Notes: generated from the letters alone by a model not told the origin. Counted from the stretch's first letter, positions 39,833 to 51,960 are shown. The stretch is 64,000 bases of DNA from JBBQSN01 sp963825505 (GCA_963825505.1 CAWGTL010000014.1:251139-315138); one strand, 5' to 3'. Numbers and translations: made by a program.

Positions 39833-40207
39833 GTGCCTACGATCCAGCAGCTGGTGCGCAAGGGCCGCCAGGACAAGGTCGGCAAGCAGAAGACGCCGGC
39901 CCTCAAGGGCAGCCCCCAGCGCCGCGGCGTGTGCACCCGCGTGTACACGACCACCCCGAAGAAGCCGAACTCGGCCCTGCGCAAGGTGGCGCGTGTCCGC
40001 CTGTCCAGCCAGGTCGAGGTCACCGCGTACATCCCCGGTGTCGGCCACAACCTGCAGGAGCACTCGATCGTGCTCGTGCGCGGCGGCCGGGTGAAGGACC
40101 TCCCCGGCGTCCGCTACAAGATCGTGCGCGGTTCGCTCGACACCCAGGGCGTGAAGAACCGCAAGCAGGCCCGAAGCCGCTACGGAGCGAAGAAGGAGAA
40201 GAGCTGA
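39833..40207 (+). CDS. rpsL: 30S ribosomal protein S12
   Basis: A 124-residue decoding-centre protein of standard length. Lys is present at both streptomycin-resistance positions, in TTPKKPNSALRK and RGGRVKDLPGVRYK, so the allele looks wild type. The GTG at 39833 (MPTIQQLVRKG) is the family start and follows GACGGAGACGTA; the frame is open 249 bp further up but that part is leader. rpsG starts at 40207, overlapping the last base of this gene. Confidence 0.98.
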   Translation: MPTIQQLVRKGRQDKVGKQKTPALKGSPQRRGVCTRVYTTTPKKPNSALRKVARVRLSSQVEVTAYIPGVGHNLQEHSIVLVRGGRVKDLPGVRYKIVRGSLDTQGVKNRKQARSRYGAKKEKS

Positions 40208-40680
40208 TGCCCCGCAAGGGCCCGGCCCCCAAGCGGCCGCTCGTCGTGGACCCCGTCTACGGCTCCCAGGTTGTCACCCAGCTGGTCAACAAGGTGCTCA
40301 AGGACGGCAAGAAGTCCACCGCCGAGCGCATCGTCTACGGCGCGCTCGAGGGCGCCCGCGACAAGACCGGCGGCGCCGACCCCGTCATCGCGCTCAAGCG
40401 CGCGCTCGACAACGTCAGGCCCGCGCTCGAGGTCAAGAGCCGCCGCGTCGGCGGCGCCACCTACCAGGTGCCGATCGAGGTCAAGGCGGGTCGCGCCAAC
40501 ACCCTCGCGCTGCGCTGGCTGGTCGGCTACGCCCAGGCGCGCCGCGAGAAGACGATGACCGAGCGGCTCATGAACGAGATCCTCGACGCGAGCAACGGCC
40601 TGGGTGCCGCGGTCAAGCGTCGCGAGGACACCCACAAGATGGCCGAGTCGAACAAGGCCTTCGCGCACTACCGCTGGTGA
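40207..40680 (+). CDS. rpsG: 30S ribosomal protein S7
   Basis: A 157-residue S7, which nucleates the 30S head. It has MPRKGPAPKRPLVVDPVYGS at the start, GGADPVIALKRALDNVRP in the middle, and RKREDTHKMAE-like and NKAFAHYRW at the end. The ATG at 40207 overlaps the rpsL stop (TGATG). The open frame continues upstream inside rpsL but is not used. A hairpin follows before fusA. Confidence 0.97.
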   Translation: MPRKGPAPKRPLVVDPVYGSQVVTQLVNKVLKDGKKSTAERIVYGALEGARDKTGGADPVIALKRALDNVRPALEVKSRRVGGATYQVPIEVKAGRANTLALRWLVGYAQARREKTMTERLMNEILDASNGLGAAVKRREDTHKMAESNKAFAHYRW

Positions 40681-40685
40681 GCGCC

Positions 40686-40709
40686 GGCGCGGCCCCTCGG
40701 GGCCGCGCC
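40686..40709 (+). terminator. Hairpin between rpsG and fusA
   Basis: GGCGCGGCCCC (40686-40696) pairs with GGGGCCGCGCC (40699-40709); realistically ten pairs around a CTCG tetraloop. It is likely a partial terminator or stability element, since fusA normally shares the rpsL transcript. Confidence 0.65.
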
Positions 40710-40789
40710 CGCCACCGCGGCGATCACACGGGTCCGGACGGGCCCATCGCTGACGAGAATCTCTCGACCACAGGAAGAGGCTGCCGACC

Positions 40790-42892
<2,103 letters not shown>

Positions 42893-42938
42893 GGGCTGAT
42901 CCACGAGGTCCCCACCTCGTAGCCCGGACCGAACCCCG

Positions 42939-43000
42939 TCGTCAGCCCACCAGGCCGGCGACTACACTCCCCCCTCGCCGAGCCGCTCCGACCGGAGCGG
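42939..43000 (+). promoter_or_regulatory. tuf promoter and leader hairpin
   Basis: TCGTCA (42939-42944), an 18-bp spacer and TACACT (42963-42968) form a likely tuf promoter with start near 42975. The first part of the leader folds into CCGCTCC-GACC-GGAGCGG (42983-43000). Confidence 0.6.
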
Positions 43001-43036
43001 GAGGCGGACCCGACAAGCTCCAAGGAGGACCCCACC

Positions 43037-44230
<1,194 letters not shown>

Positions 44231-44289
44231 CACCACAGTCGGGGGCTCCGCCCCCGACGACCCCCGGAGGATCCTCACCAGCACGACCG
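44231..44289 (+). repeat. 59-bp tandem repeat, copy 1 (with terminator hairpin)
   Basis: Identical to 44290-44348. It contains the perfect 9-bp stem GTCGGGGGC (44238-44246) with GCCCCCGAC (44250-44258), loop TCC. The unit begins directly after the tuf stop codon and ends with AGCACGACCG. Confidence 0.95.
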
Positions 44290-44348
44290 CACCACAGTCG
44301 GGGGCTCCGCCCCCGACGACCCCCGGAGGATCCTCACCAGCACGACCG
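44290..44348 (+). repeat. 59-bp tandem repeat, copy 2 (with terminator hairpin)
   Basis: A perfect copy of the preceding 59 bp, directly adjacent. Its stem lies at 44297-44305 and 44309-44317. No mismatch between copies, so the duplication is recent or maintained. Confidence 0.95.
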
Positions 44349-44350
44349 CG

Positions 44351-44384
44351 GACGAGGGTCCGGGGCTCACCCCGGACCCTCGTC
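44351..44384 (+). terminator. 15-bp stem terminator behind the tuf repeats
   Basis: GACGAGGGTCCGGGG (44351-44365) pairs without mismatch with CCCCGGACCCTCGTC (44370-44384) around CTCA. It is the third and strongest hairpin behind tuf and the likely main terminator. Confidence 0.9.
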
Positions 44385-44654
44385 GCGCGCTCGGCGCACC
44401 TGCACCGACGCAGGGCGGCCGATTCGCCAAAGGCCTCGCGCCTCTGGCACTATGGACAGGTTGTTCGGCGCGAGCACGTGCTCCGGCGCCGACGTCCGGA
44501 TCCCTCCGGGCCGACCACCCCGACGAGTAGCGGCAGCAGATGCCGACGGCGAGCCACGCGGTCAGACGCGCGACACGCCCGACAGCGGGGGTCGGACCAC
44601 GAGGGCTCCGGAACCCACACGCAGCGGTACGACGAGAGAGAGTCAGACGACGCC
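44385..44654 (+). other. Promoter and leader region of the S10 operon
   Basis: A 270-bp stretch without a gene. TTCGCC (44423-44428) with CACTAT (44448-44453) or TATGGA (44451-44456) are the best promoter hexamers, but spacing is poor. The leader then carries the 22-nt element shared with rpsL (44570-44591) and CCGAC/GTCGG (44579-44583, 44591-44595), which can pair. GAGAGAGTC near 44633 is part of the purine-rich stretch before the rpsJ ATG. Confidence 0.45.
44570..44591 (+). promoter_or_regulatory. 22-nt leader element upstream of rpsJ (shared with rpsL leader)
   Basis: Identical to 39716-39737 except for one base (A for C after GCCCGAC). It is 63 nt upstream of the rpsJ start. Its 3' end forms a five-pair stem CCGAC/GTCGG around AGCGGGG. 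Confidence 0.7.
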
Positions 44655-44963
44655 ATGGCGGGACAGAAGATCCGCATCCGGCTCAAGTCCTACGACCACG
44701 AGGTCATCGACAGCTCGGCGCGCAAGATCGTCGACACGGTGACCCGGGCCGGCGCGACCGTGGTGGGCCCCGTGCCCCTGCCGACGGAGAAGAACGTGTT
44801 CTGCGTCATCCGGTCGCCGCACAAGTACAAGGACAGCCGCGAGCACTTCGAGATGCGCACGCACAAGCGGCTCATCGACATCATCGATCCCACGCCCAAG
44901 GCCGTCGACTCGCTGATGCGGCTCGACCTGCCGGCCGACGTGAACATCGAGATCAAGCTCTGA
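44655..44963 (+). CDS. rpsJ: 30S ribosomal protein S10
   Basis: A 102-residue S10, which also binds NusG and NusB in antitermination. Motifs: GQKIRIRLKSYDHEVIDSSA, GPVPLPTEKNVFCVIRSPH and REHFEMRTHKRLIDIIDP. The ATG at 44655 is the family start, preceded by GAGAGAGTCAGACGACGCC. It is the first gene of the S10 cluster, with rplC following after 34 bp. Confidence 0.98.
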   Translation: MAGQKIRIRLKSYDHEVIDSSARKIVDTVTRAGATVVGPVPLPTEKNVFCVIRSPHKYKDSREHFEMRTHKRLIDIIDPTPKAVDSLMRLDLPADVNIEIKL

Positions 44964-44997
44964 ACCCGACGGTCTGAATCCGTAGAGGAATCCCGAC

Positions 44998-45666
44998 ATG
45001 ACAAGCACTGCCACCCGCGAGGTCGCCGGCATCCTCGGCACCAAGCTGGGCATGACCCAGGTCTGGGACGAGAACGGCCGCCTGGTGCCCGTGACCGTCG
45101 TCGAGGCCGGACCCTGCGTCGTCACGCAGGTCCGCACCGCCGAGACCGACGGCTACCCCGCCGTCCAGATCGCCTTCGGCGCCATCGACCCGCGCAAGGT
45201 CACCAAGCCGCTCACCGGCCACTTCGAGAAGGCCGGCGTGACCCCCCGTCGCCACCTCGTCGAGCTGCGCACCTCCGACGCCGGCTCCTACGAGCTCGGC
45301 CAGGAGATCACCGCGGGCACCTTCGAGGCCGGCCAGGTGGTCGACGTCGTCGGCACCACCAAGGGCAAGGGCTTCGCCGGTGTGATGAAGCGGCACGGCT
45401 TCCACGGCGTGGGCGCGTCCCACGGCGCGCACCGCAACCACCGCAAGCCGGGCTCGATCGGTGGCTGCGCCACCCCGGGCCGGGTCTTCAAGGGGATGCG
45501 GATGGCCGGCCGGATGGGCGGCGACCGCCAGACCACCCAGAACCTGACCGTGCACGCGGTCGACGCCGACAAGGGCCTGCTGCTGATCAAGGGCGCCGTC
45601 CCGGGTCCGCGCGGCGGCGTCGTGCTCGTCCGCACCGCCGCCAAGATCGTGAAGGGAGCCTCCTGA
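44998..45666 (+). CDS. rplC: 50S ribosomal protein L3
   Basis: A 222-residue L3 with GILGTKLGMTQVWDENGRLV at the start and the peptidyl-transferase loop region HGFHGVGASHGAHRNHRKPG, followed by GRMGGDRQTTQNLTV. It lies one base before rplD. The ATG at 44998 follows GTAGAGGAATCCCGAC, which supports it. Confidence 0.98.
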   Translation: MTSTATREVAGILGTKLGMTQVWDENGRLVPVTVVEAGPCVVTQVRTAETDGYPAVQIAFGAIDPRKVTKPLTGHFEKAGVTPRRHLVELRTSDAGSYELGQEITAGTFEAGQVVDVVGTTKGKGFAGVMKRHGFHGVGASHGAHRNHRKPGSIGGCATPGRVFKGMRMAGRMGGDRQTTQNLTVHAVDADKGLLLIKGAVPGPRGGVVLVRTAAKIVKGAS

Positions 45667-45667
45667 G

Positions 45668-46396
45668 ATGGCGACCAGCATGAAGAAGGAGCAGGTCGAG
45701 GGCGGCCGCGAGGTCGAGGTCGTCGACGCCACCGGCAAGAAGAGCGGCACCGCCGTCCTGCCCGCCGAGGTCTTCGACGTCCAGACCAACGTGCCGCTGA
45801 TCCACCAGGTGGTCGTCGCGCAGCTCGCCGCCCGTCGGCAGGGCACGCACTCCACCAAGACCCGCGGCGAGGTCCGAGGCGGTGGCGCCAAGCCCTACAA
45901 GCAGAAGGGCACCGGCCGCGCCCGCCAGGGCTCGACCCGCGCGCCGCAGTTCGCCGGCGGTGGCGTCGTGCACGGTCCGCAGCCGCGCGACTACTCCCAG
46001 CGCACGCCCAAGAAGATGAAGGCCGCCGCCCTGCGCGGTGCGCTGTCCGACCGGGCCCGCCACGACCGGGTCCACGTCGTCAGCTCCTTCGTCTCCGGCG
46101 ACGCGCCGTCGACCAAGGACGCCGTCGCGGCGCTGGCGAACCTGTCGAGCCGCAAGCACGTCCTGGTGGTCCTCGAGCGCGAGGACGCGATCACCTGGAA
46201 GAGCCTGCGCAACTCCGAGCGGGTCCACCTGCTGGTGACCGACCAGCTCAACACCTACGACGTCCTGTGCTCCGACGACGTCGTGTTCACCGAGGCGGCG
46301 CTGCAGGCCTTCCTGGCCGGGCCGGCCACCGGCCGCTCGGTCAAGGCCGTCGCCACCGAGGACGAGGCCACCGCCACTGAGGAGGACGCGACGTGA
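45668..46396 (+). CDS. rplD: 50S ribosomal protein L4
   Basis: A 242-residue L4. The exit-tunnel loop is clear: RRQGTHSTKTRGEVRGGGAK then QKGTGRARQGSTRAPQFAGG, where macrolide-resistance changes occur. Some 12 N-terminal and 20 C-terminal residues (ATEDEATATEEDAT) extend beyond E. coli L4. rplW starts in a GTGA overlap with this stop. Confidence 0.97.
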   Translation: MATSMKKEQVEGGREVEVVDATGKKSGTAVLPAEVFDVQTNVPLIHQVVVAQLAARRQGTHSTKTRGEVRGGGAKPYKQKGTGRARQGSTRAPQFAGGGVVHGPQPRDYSQRTPKKMKAAALRGALSDRARHDRVHVVSSFVSGDAPSTKDAVAALANLSSRKHVLVVLEREDAITWKSLRNSERVHLLVTDQLNTYDVLCSDDVVFTEAALQAFLAGPATGRSVKAVATEDEATATEEDAT

Positions 46397-46695
46397 GCGC
46401 GATCCAGAAGGACCCGCGCGACATCCTGCTCGCGCCGGTCGTCTCGGAGAAGAGCTACTCGCTGCTCGACGAGGGCAAGTACACGTTCATCGTCGACCCG
46501 CGGGCCAACAAGACCGAGATCCGGATCGCCGTCGAGAAGGTCTTCGGCGTCAAGGTCTCCTCGGTCAACACCCTCAACCGGAACGGCAAGACCCGCCGTA
46601 CCCGGTTCGGGACGGGCAAGCGCAAGGACACCAAGCGCGCGATCGTCACCCTGTCCGAGGGCTCCATCGACATCTTCGGAGGCCCGGTCTCCTGA
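46393..46695 (+). CDS. rplW: 50S ribosomal protein L23
   Basis: A 100-residue L23, which lies at the tunnel exit and docks trigger factor and SRP. It has DPRDILLAPVVSEKSYSLLD and KTEIRIAVEKVFGVKVSSVN. The GTG at 46393 overlaps the rplD stop by 4 bp. rplB follows after 29 bp. Confidence 0.97.
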   Translation: MSAIQKDPRDILLAPVVSEKSYSLLDEGKYTFIVDPRANKTEIRIAVEKVFGVKVSSVNTLNRNGKTRRTRFGTGKRKDTKRAIVTLSEGSIDIFGGPVS

Positions 46696-46724
46696 CCGGC
46701 GCCCGAACTGACTGAGGACTGAAC

Positions 46725-47561
<837 letters not shown>

Positions 47562-47576
47562 CAGGAGCCGTAGAGA

Positions 47577-47858
47577 ATGCCTCGCAGCCTGAAGAAGGGC
47601 CCCTTCGTCGACGACCACCTGATCAAGAAGGTGGACGCGCAGAACGAGAAGGGCACCAAGAACGTCATCAAGACCTGGTCCCGGCGCTCGATGATCGTGC
47701 CCCAGATGCTCGGTCACACCCTCGCGGTGCACGACGGCCGCAAGCACGTCCCGGTGTTCGTCACCGAGTCGATGGTCGGGCACAAGCTGGGCGAGTTCGC
47801 CCCGACCCGCACGTTCCGCGGCCACGAGAAGGACGACCGGAAGGGCCGTCGCCGCTGA
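47577..47858 (+). CDS. rpsS: 30S ribosomal protein S19
   Basis: A 93-residue S19 in the 30S head. It begins PRSLKKGPFVDDHLIKKV and contains RRSMIVPQMLGHTLAVHDGR and VGHKLGEFAPTRTFRGH. The ATG at 47577 follows ACAGGAGCCGTAGAG. It is followed by 64 bp before rplV, with CCCCTCGGGG able to form a small hairpin. Confidence 0.98.
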   Translation: MPRSLKKGPFVDDHLIKKVDAQNEKGTKNVIKTWSRRSMIVPQMLGHTLAVHDGRKHVPVFVTESMVGHKLGEFAPTRTFRGHEKDDRKGRRR

Positions 47859-47922
47859 CCCCCTCGGGGATCAGCCGGAGACGACCACTCAGGTCCGAAG
47901 AGACGAGAAGGTAGGACAAGCG

Positions 47923-48420
47923 ATGGAAGCCAAGGCGCAGGCGCGGTACGTCCGTGTCACGCCCCAGAAGGCTCGGCGCGTCGTCGACCTCATCCGTGGC
48001 CGCCAGGCGAGCGACGCGCTCGCGGTGCTGCAGTACGCACCGCAGGCCGCGAGCGAGCCGGTGTACAAGGTGGTCGCCAGCGCGATCGCCAACGCCCGGG
48101 TGAAGGCGGACGCGGCCTCTGAGGCGTTCGACGAGCGCGAGCTCGTCGTGCACACGGCCTTCGTGGACGAGGGCCCGACGATGAAGCGGTTCCGGCCGCG
48201 CGCGCAGGGTCGCGCCTTCCGGGTCCGCAAGCGCACCAGCCACATCACCGTGGTCGTCGGTGCACCCGAGGACGGCGTGAAGGCCACCAAGGCTCCCGTC
48301 ACCGGCGCCGTCCGGCGTCCGGCGACCAAGACCGCTGCCAAGAAGACCACCGCCAAGAAGACGACCGCCAAGAAGACGGCTGCGACGAAGACGGCCGGCT
48401 CGAAGGGGAGGAACTCCTAG
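47923..48420 (+). CDS. rplV: 50S ribosomal protein L22 with Lys/Ala/Thr-rich tail
   Basis: A 165-residue protein. The first 115 residues or so are normal L22 (ARYVRVTPQKARRVVDLIRG, RPRAQGRAFRVRKRTSHITV), including the hairpin that lines the exit tunnel. The rest is a basic tail of AKKTT-type repeats resembling histone H1, far longer than E. coli L22 (110 residues). The DNA behind it is a 15-bp repeat. rpsC starts on the last base of the TAG stop. Confidence 0.97.
   Translation: MEAKAQARYVRVTPQKARRVVDLIRGRQASDALAVLQYAPQAASEPVYKVVASAIANARVKADAASEAFDERELVVHTAFVDEGPTMKRFRPRAQGRAFRVRKRTSHITVVVGAPEDGVKATKAPVTGAVRRPATKTAAKKTTAKKTTAKKTAATKTAGSKGRNS
48337..48381 (+). repeat. 15-bp repeat encoding AKKTT units in rplV
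   Basis: Three 15-bp units start at 48337, 48352 and 48367, each beginning GCCAAGAAGAC. They encode the histone-H1-like tail of L22. Confidence 0.85.
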
Positions 48421-49226
48421 TGGGACAGAAGGTCAACCCGCACGGGTTCCGGCTGGGCATCACCACCGACCACAAGTCGCGGTGGTTCGCCGACAGCACC
48501 AAGGCCGGCCAGCGGTACCGCGACTACGTGAAGGAGGACGTCGCCATCCGTGGCCTGATGTCCACCGGCATGGAGCGCGCGGGCATCGCCAAGGTCGAGA
48601 TCGAGCGCACCCGCGACCGGGTCCGCGTCGACATCCACACCGCGCGCCCGGGCATCGTCATCGGCCGCCGCGGCGCCGAGGCCGACCGCCTGCGCGGCGA
48701 GCTCGAGAAGCTCACCGGCAAGCAGGTGCAGCTGAACATCCTCGAGGTCAAGAACCCCGAGACCGATGCGCAGCTGGTCGCCCAGGGCATCGCCGAGCAG
48801 CTCTCCAGCCGGGTGTCGTTCCGTCGCGCCATGCGCAAGGGGATGCAGTCCTCCCAGCGCGCCGGCGCCAAGGGCATCCGGGTGCAGTGCTCGGGCCGTC
48901 TCGGCGGCGCCGAGATGAGCCGCTCGGAGTTCTACCGCGAGGGTCGGGTGCCGCTGCACACGCTGCGCGCCCAGATCGACTACGGCTTCTACGAGGCCAA
49001 GACCACCTTCGGCCGGATCGGCGTGAAGGTCTGGATCTACAAGGGCGACATGACCGCCAAGGAGCTCGCGGCCCAGCAGGCGCAGGCTCCCCGCGGTCCG
49101 CGCGCCGGTGGCCGTCCCGACCGGGCCGACCGTCCCCGCGCCCGTCGTCCCGAGCGCACCGAGGCTCCCGAGGCCGCCGCCCCCGCGGCCGCCCCGGCGG
49201 CCGAGAGCACCGGACAGGAGGGCTGA
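48420..49226 (+). CDS. rpsC: 30S ribosomal protein S3
   Basis: A 268-residue S3 with the KH domain (RPGIVIGRRGAEADRLRGEL) and the C-terminal mRNA-entry domain (RLGGAEMSRSEFYREGRVPL, YGFYEAKTTFGRIGVKVWIY). It has about 50 extra C-terminal residues rich in Arg, Pro and Ala. The GTG at 48420 overlaps the rplV stop by one base. rplP follows after 3 bp. Confidence 0.98.
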   Translation: MGQKVNPHGFRLGITTDHKSRWFADSTKAGQRYRDYVKEDVAIRGLMSTGMERAGIAKVEIERTRDRVRVDIHTARPGIVIGRRGAEADRLRGELEKLTGKQVQLNILEVKNPETDAQLVAQGIAEQLSSRVSFRRAMRKGMQSSQRAGAKGIRVQCSGRLGGAEMSRSEFYREGRVPLHTLRAQIDYGFYEAKTTFGRIGVKVWIYKGDMTAKELAAQQAQAPRGPRAGGRPDRADRPRARRPERTEAPEAAAPAAAPAAESTGQEG

Positions 49227-49229
49227 CCC

Positions 49230-49649
49230 GTGCTGGTTCCCCGTCGGCTCAAGCACCGCAAGCAGCACCACCCCGGGCGCAGCGGCGCGTCCAAGGGCGG
49301 TACCCAGATCTCCTTCGGCGACTACGGGATCATGGCTCTGGAGCCTGCCTACGTCACCAACCGGCAGATCGAGGCCGCTCGTATCGCGATGACGCGCTAC
49401 ATGAAGCGCGGCGGCAAGGTCTGGATCAACATCTACCCGGACCGCCCGATCACCAAGAAGCCGGCCGAGACCCGGATGGGTTCCGGCAAGGGCTCGCCGG
49501 AGTGGTGGATCGCGAACGTCAAGCCCGGACGCGTCATGTTCGAGCTCTCAGGTGTCCCGGAGGACGTGGCACGCGAGGCCCTGCGCCTGGCGATCCACAA
49601 GCTCCCGATGAAGTGCCGGTTCGTCCGGCGCGAGGGTGGTGAAGGGTGA
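49230..49649 (+). CDS. rplP: 50S ribosomal protein L16
   Basis: A 139-residue L16 with MLVPRRLKHRKQHHPGRSG, TNRQIEAARIAMTRYMKRGG and the tRNA-contacting KPAETRMGSGKGSPEWW. The GTG at 49230 lies 3 bp after the rpsC stop. Its stop overlaps the next start (GTGATG). Confidence 0.98.
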   Translation: MLVPRRLKHRKQHHPGRSGASKGGTQISFGDYGIMALEPAYVTNRQIEAARIAMTRYMKRGGKVWINIYPDRPITKKPAETRMGSGKGSPEWWIANVKPGRVMFELSGVPEDVAREALRLAIHKLPMKCRFVRREGGEG

Positions 49650-49918
49650 TGGCAGTCGGTTCGAAGGACCTGACGGCCGAGCAGCTGCGCGGCCACGACG
49701 CCGAGCGTCTCGTCGAGGAGCTGCGCAAGGCCAAGGAGGAGCTGTTCAACCTCCGCTTCCAGTCGGCCACCGGCCAGCTGGAGAGCCACGGCCGGCTGAA
49801 GGCCGTCCGTCGTGACATCGCCCGGATCTACACGATCATGCGCGAGAACGAGCTCGGCATCGGCACGGACCAGCGAGTGCCCGAGGCCACCTCCGAGAAG
49901 AAGGAGGCCAAGAAGTGA
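49649..49918 (+). CDS. rpmC: 50S ribosomal protein L29
   Basis: An 89-residue L29 with ELRKAKEELFNLRFQSATGQ and KAVRRDIARIYTIMRENELG. About 20 extra C-terminal residues end in EKKEAKK. I use the ATG at 49649, overlapping the rplP stop by one base; a GTG 3 bp earlier is possible. rpsQ starts in a GTGA overlap. Confidence 0.96.
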   Translation: MAVGSKDLTAEQLRGHDAERLVEELRKAKEELFNLRFQSATGQLESHGRLKAVRRDIARIYTIMRENELGIGTDQRVPEATSEKKEAKK

Positions 49919-50241
49919 GCGAGAAGAAGGACGCAGTGAGCACCGACAGCGCCACCCCCGAGGCCACCACCACCGAGTCCGAGGTGGACCAGCGCGGGTA
50001 CCGCAAGACCCGCCGCGGCTACGTCGTCAGCGACAAGATGGACAAGACCGTCGTCGTCGCCGTCGAGGACCGCGTCAAGCACCCGCTCTACGGCAAGGTC
50101 ATGCGACGCACCAGCAAGGTCAAGGCGCACGACGAGCAGAACCAGTGCGGCGTCGGCGACACCGTCCGGATCATGGAGACCCGGCCGCTGTCGTCCGCCA
50201 AGCGCTGGCGCGTCGTCGAGGTCGTCGAGAAGGCCAAGTAA
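49915..50241 (+). CDS. rpsQ: 30S ribosomal protein S17
   Basis: A 108-residue S17. The core (RGYVVSDKMDKTVVVAVEDR, HPLYGKVMRRTSKVKAHDE) is normal. The first 30 residues or so form an acidic Thr/Glu-rich extension. GTG start overlapping the rpmC stop. A 90-bp spacer follows before rplN, which may begin a sub-operon. Confidence 0.97.
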   Translation: MSEKKDAVSTDSATPEATTTESEVDQRGYRKTRRGYVVSDKMDKTVVVAVEDRVKHPLYGKVMRRTSKVKAHDEQNQCGVGDTVRIMETRPLSSAKRWRVVEVVEKAK

Positions 50242-50331
50242 GCAGCCTGCCCGGCCGTCCGCGGCCGGCAGACAGCCCCATCCGTTCCGCCAGGCTCGCG
50301 AGAGAACCAGCGCGACAACAGGAGTGATGAA

Positions 50332-50700
50332 GTGATCCAGCAGGAGTCGCGGCTCAAGGTCGCCGACAACACCGGTGCCAAGGAGATCTTGTGCATCCGT
50401 GTCCTCGGTGGCTCCGGCCGTCGTTACGCCGGCATCGGCGACGTCATCGTCGGGACCGTCAAGGACGCCATCCCCGGCGGCAACGTCAAGAAGGGCGAGG
50501 TCGTCAAGGCCGTCGTCGTGCGCACCAAGAAGGAGCGTCGGCGTCCCGACGGCTCGTACATCCGCTTCGACGAGAACGCGGCCGTCATCCTCAAGACCGA
50601 CGGCGACCCGCGTGGTACCCGCATCTTCGGACCCGTCGGTCGCGAGCTGCGCGACAAGCGGTTCATGAAGATCATCTCGCTCGCTCCGGAGGTGCTCTGA
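50332..50700 (+). CDS. rplN: 50S ribosomal protein L14
   Basis: A 122-residue L14, at the inter-subunit bridge, of exact family length. It has MIQQESRLKVADNTGAKEIL, RYAGIGDVIVGTVKDAIPGG and PRGTRIFGPVGRELRDKRFM. The GTG at 50332 follows AACAGGAGTGATGAA. rplX begins 1 bp after the stop. Confidence 0.98.
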   Translation: MIQQESRLKVADNTGAKEILCIRVLGGSGRRYAGIGDVIVGTVKDAIPGGNVKKGEVVKAVVVRTKKERRRPDGSYIRFDENAAVILKTDGDPRGTRIFGPVGRELRDKRFMKIISLAPEVL

Positions 50701-50701
50701 G

Positions 50702-51091
50702 ATGGCTCAGGCCAAGAACGCACGCAAGCAGCGGCTGAAGATCAAGAAGGGCGACACCGTCCAGGTCATCAGCGGCGCCACCGCCGACCGTGGCGGCGAC
50801 CGCGGCAAGACCGGCAAGGTGATCGAGGTCTTCCCCCTCACCGGCCGGGTGCTGGTCGAGGGCGTCAACCGGGTCAAGAAGCACGTCAAGGTCGGCTCCA
50901 CCGGCCGTGGCGCCAAGACCGGCGGCATCGAGACCCACGAGGCGCCGCTGCACGTCAGCAACGTGATGCTGGTCGACCCGAGCAGCAAGAAGCCGACCCG
51001 GGTCGGTTCCCGCACCGAGACGGTCGAGCGTGACGGCCGCCAGCGCACGGTCCGTGTGCGCGTGGCCCGGCGCTCCGGTAAGGACATCTGA
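50702..51091 (+). CDS. rplX: 50S ribosomal protein L24
   Basis: A 129-residue L24, an assembly initiator. The KOW motif KIKKGDTVQVISGATADRGG and GRVLVEGVNRVKKHVKVGS are clear. A C-terminal Arg-rich stretch of about 25 residues exceeds the E. coli protein. The ATG of rplE overlaps its stop by one base. Confidence 0.97.
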   Translation: MAQAKNARKQRLKIKKGDTVQVISGATADRGGDRGKTGKVIEVFPLTGRVLVEGVNRVKKHVKVGSTGRGAKTGGIETHEAPLHVSNVMLVDPSSKKPTRVGSRTETVERDGRQRTVRVRVARRSGKDI

Positions 51092-51660
51092 TGAGCGAGA
51101 CCACCATCGAGCGCACGCCGCCGCGCCTGCGCACCCGCTACCGCGAGGAGATCGCGCCTGCGCTGCGCGAGGACTTCGGCTACGCGAACGTCATGCAGAT
51201 CCCCGGCCTGGTCAAGGTCGTGGTGAACATGGGCGTCGGCGACGCCGCCCGCGACTCCAAGCTGATCGAGGGCGCGATCAAGGACCTCACCGCGATCACC
51301 GGCCAGAAGCCGCAGGTCACCAAGGCCCGCAAGTCGATCGCGCAGTTCAAGCTCCGCGAGGGCATGCCGATCGGCGCGCACACCACGCTGCGCGGCGACC
51401 GGATGTGGGAGTTCCTCGACCGGCTGCTGTCGGTCGCGCTGCCCCGGATCCGCGACTTCCGCGGCCTGTCGCCCAAGCAGTTCGACGGCCACGGGAACTA
51501 CACCTTCGGTCTGTCCGAGCAGTCGATGTTCCACGAGATCGACCAGGACCGGATCGACCGCGTCCGCGGCATGGACATCACGGTCGTGACCACCGCCACC
51601 ACCGACGACGAGGGCCGGGCGCTGCTCAAGCGGCTGGGCTTCCCCTTCAAGGAGAACTGA
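51091..51660 (+). CDS. rplE: 50S ribosomal protein L5
   Basis: A 189-residue L5, which binds 5S rRNA. It carries NVMQIPGLVKVVVNMGVGDA, ITGQKPQVTKARKSIAQFKL and FRGLSPKQFDGHGNYTFGLS. Start and stop both overlap neighbours by one base (rplX before, rpsN after). Confidence 0.98.
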   Translation: MSETTIERTPPRLRTRYREEIAPALREDFGYANVMQIPGLVKVVVNMGVGDAARDSKLIEGAIKDLTAITGQKPQVTKARKSIAQFKLREGMPIGAHTTLRGDRMWEFLDRLLSVALPRIRDFRGLSPKQFDGHGNYTFGLSEQSMFHEIDQDRIDRVRGMDITVVTTATTDDEGRALLKRLGFPFKEN

Positions 51661-51845
51661 TGGCCAAGACGGCGCTGATCAACAAGGCCGCGCGCAAGCC
51701 CAAGTTCGCGGTGCGGGCCTACACCCGGTGCCAGAAGTGCGGTCGCCCGCACTCGGTGTACCGCAAGTTCGGGCTCTGCCGGGTGTGCCTGCGCGAGATG
51801 GCTCACGCGGGCGAGCTGCCCGGAGTGACCAAGAGCAGCTGGTGA
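51660..51845 (+). CDS. rpsN: 30S ribosomal protein S14 type Z (zinc form)
   Basis: A 61-residue S14 of the short zinc-binding type. Two CxxC pairs (TRCQKCGRP and GLCRVCLREM) give Cys at about 24, 27, 40 and 43. Many actinomycetes keep a longer zinc-free copy elsewhere under Zur control; none is in this window. Its ATG uses the last base of the rplE stop. Confidence 0.97.
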   Translation: MAKTALINKAARKPKFAVRAYTRCQKCGRPHSVYRKFGLCRVCLREMAHAGELPGVTKSSW

Positions 51846-51960
51846 CCCACCCGCACGTCCAGCAGCACAGCACGAGACCGACCACCAGCAGGAACGCCGA
51901 CGCCGCAGGTCCACTTGCACTGCAGGGAAACCACGGCGAGGAAGGGCAAAGGAGCGCCCG

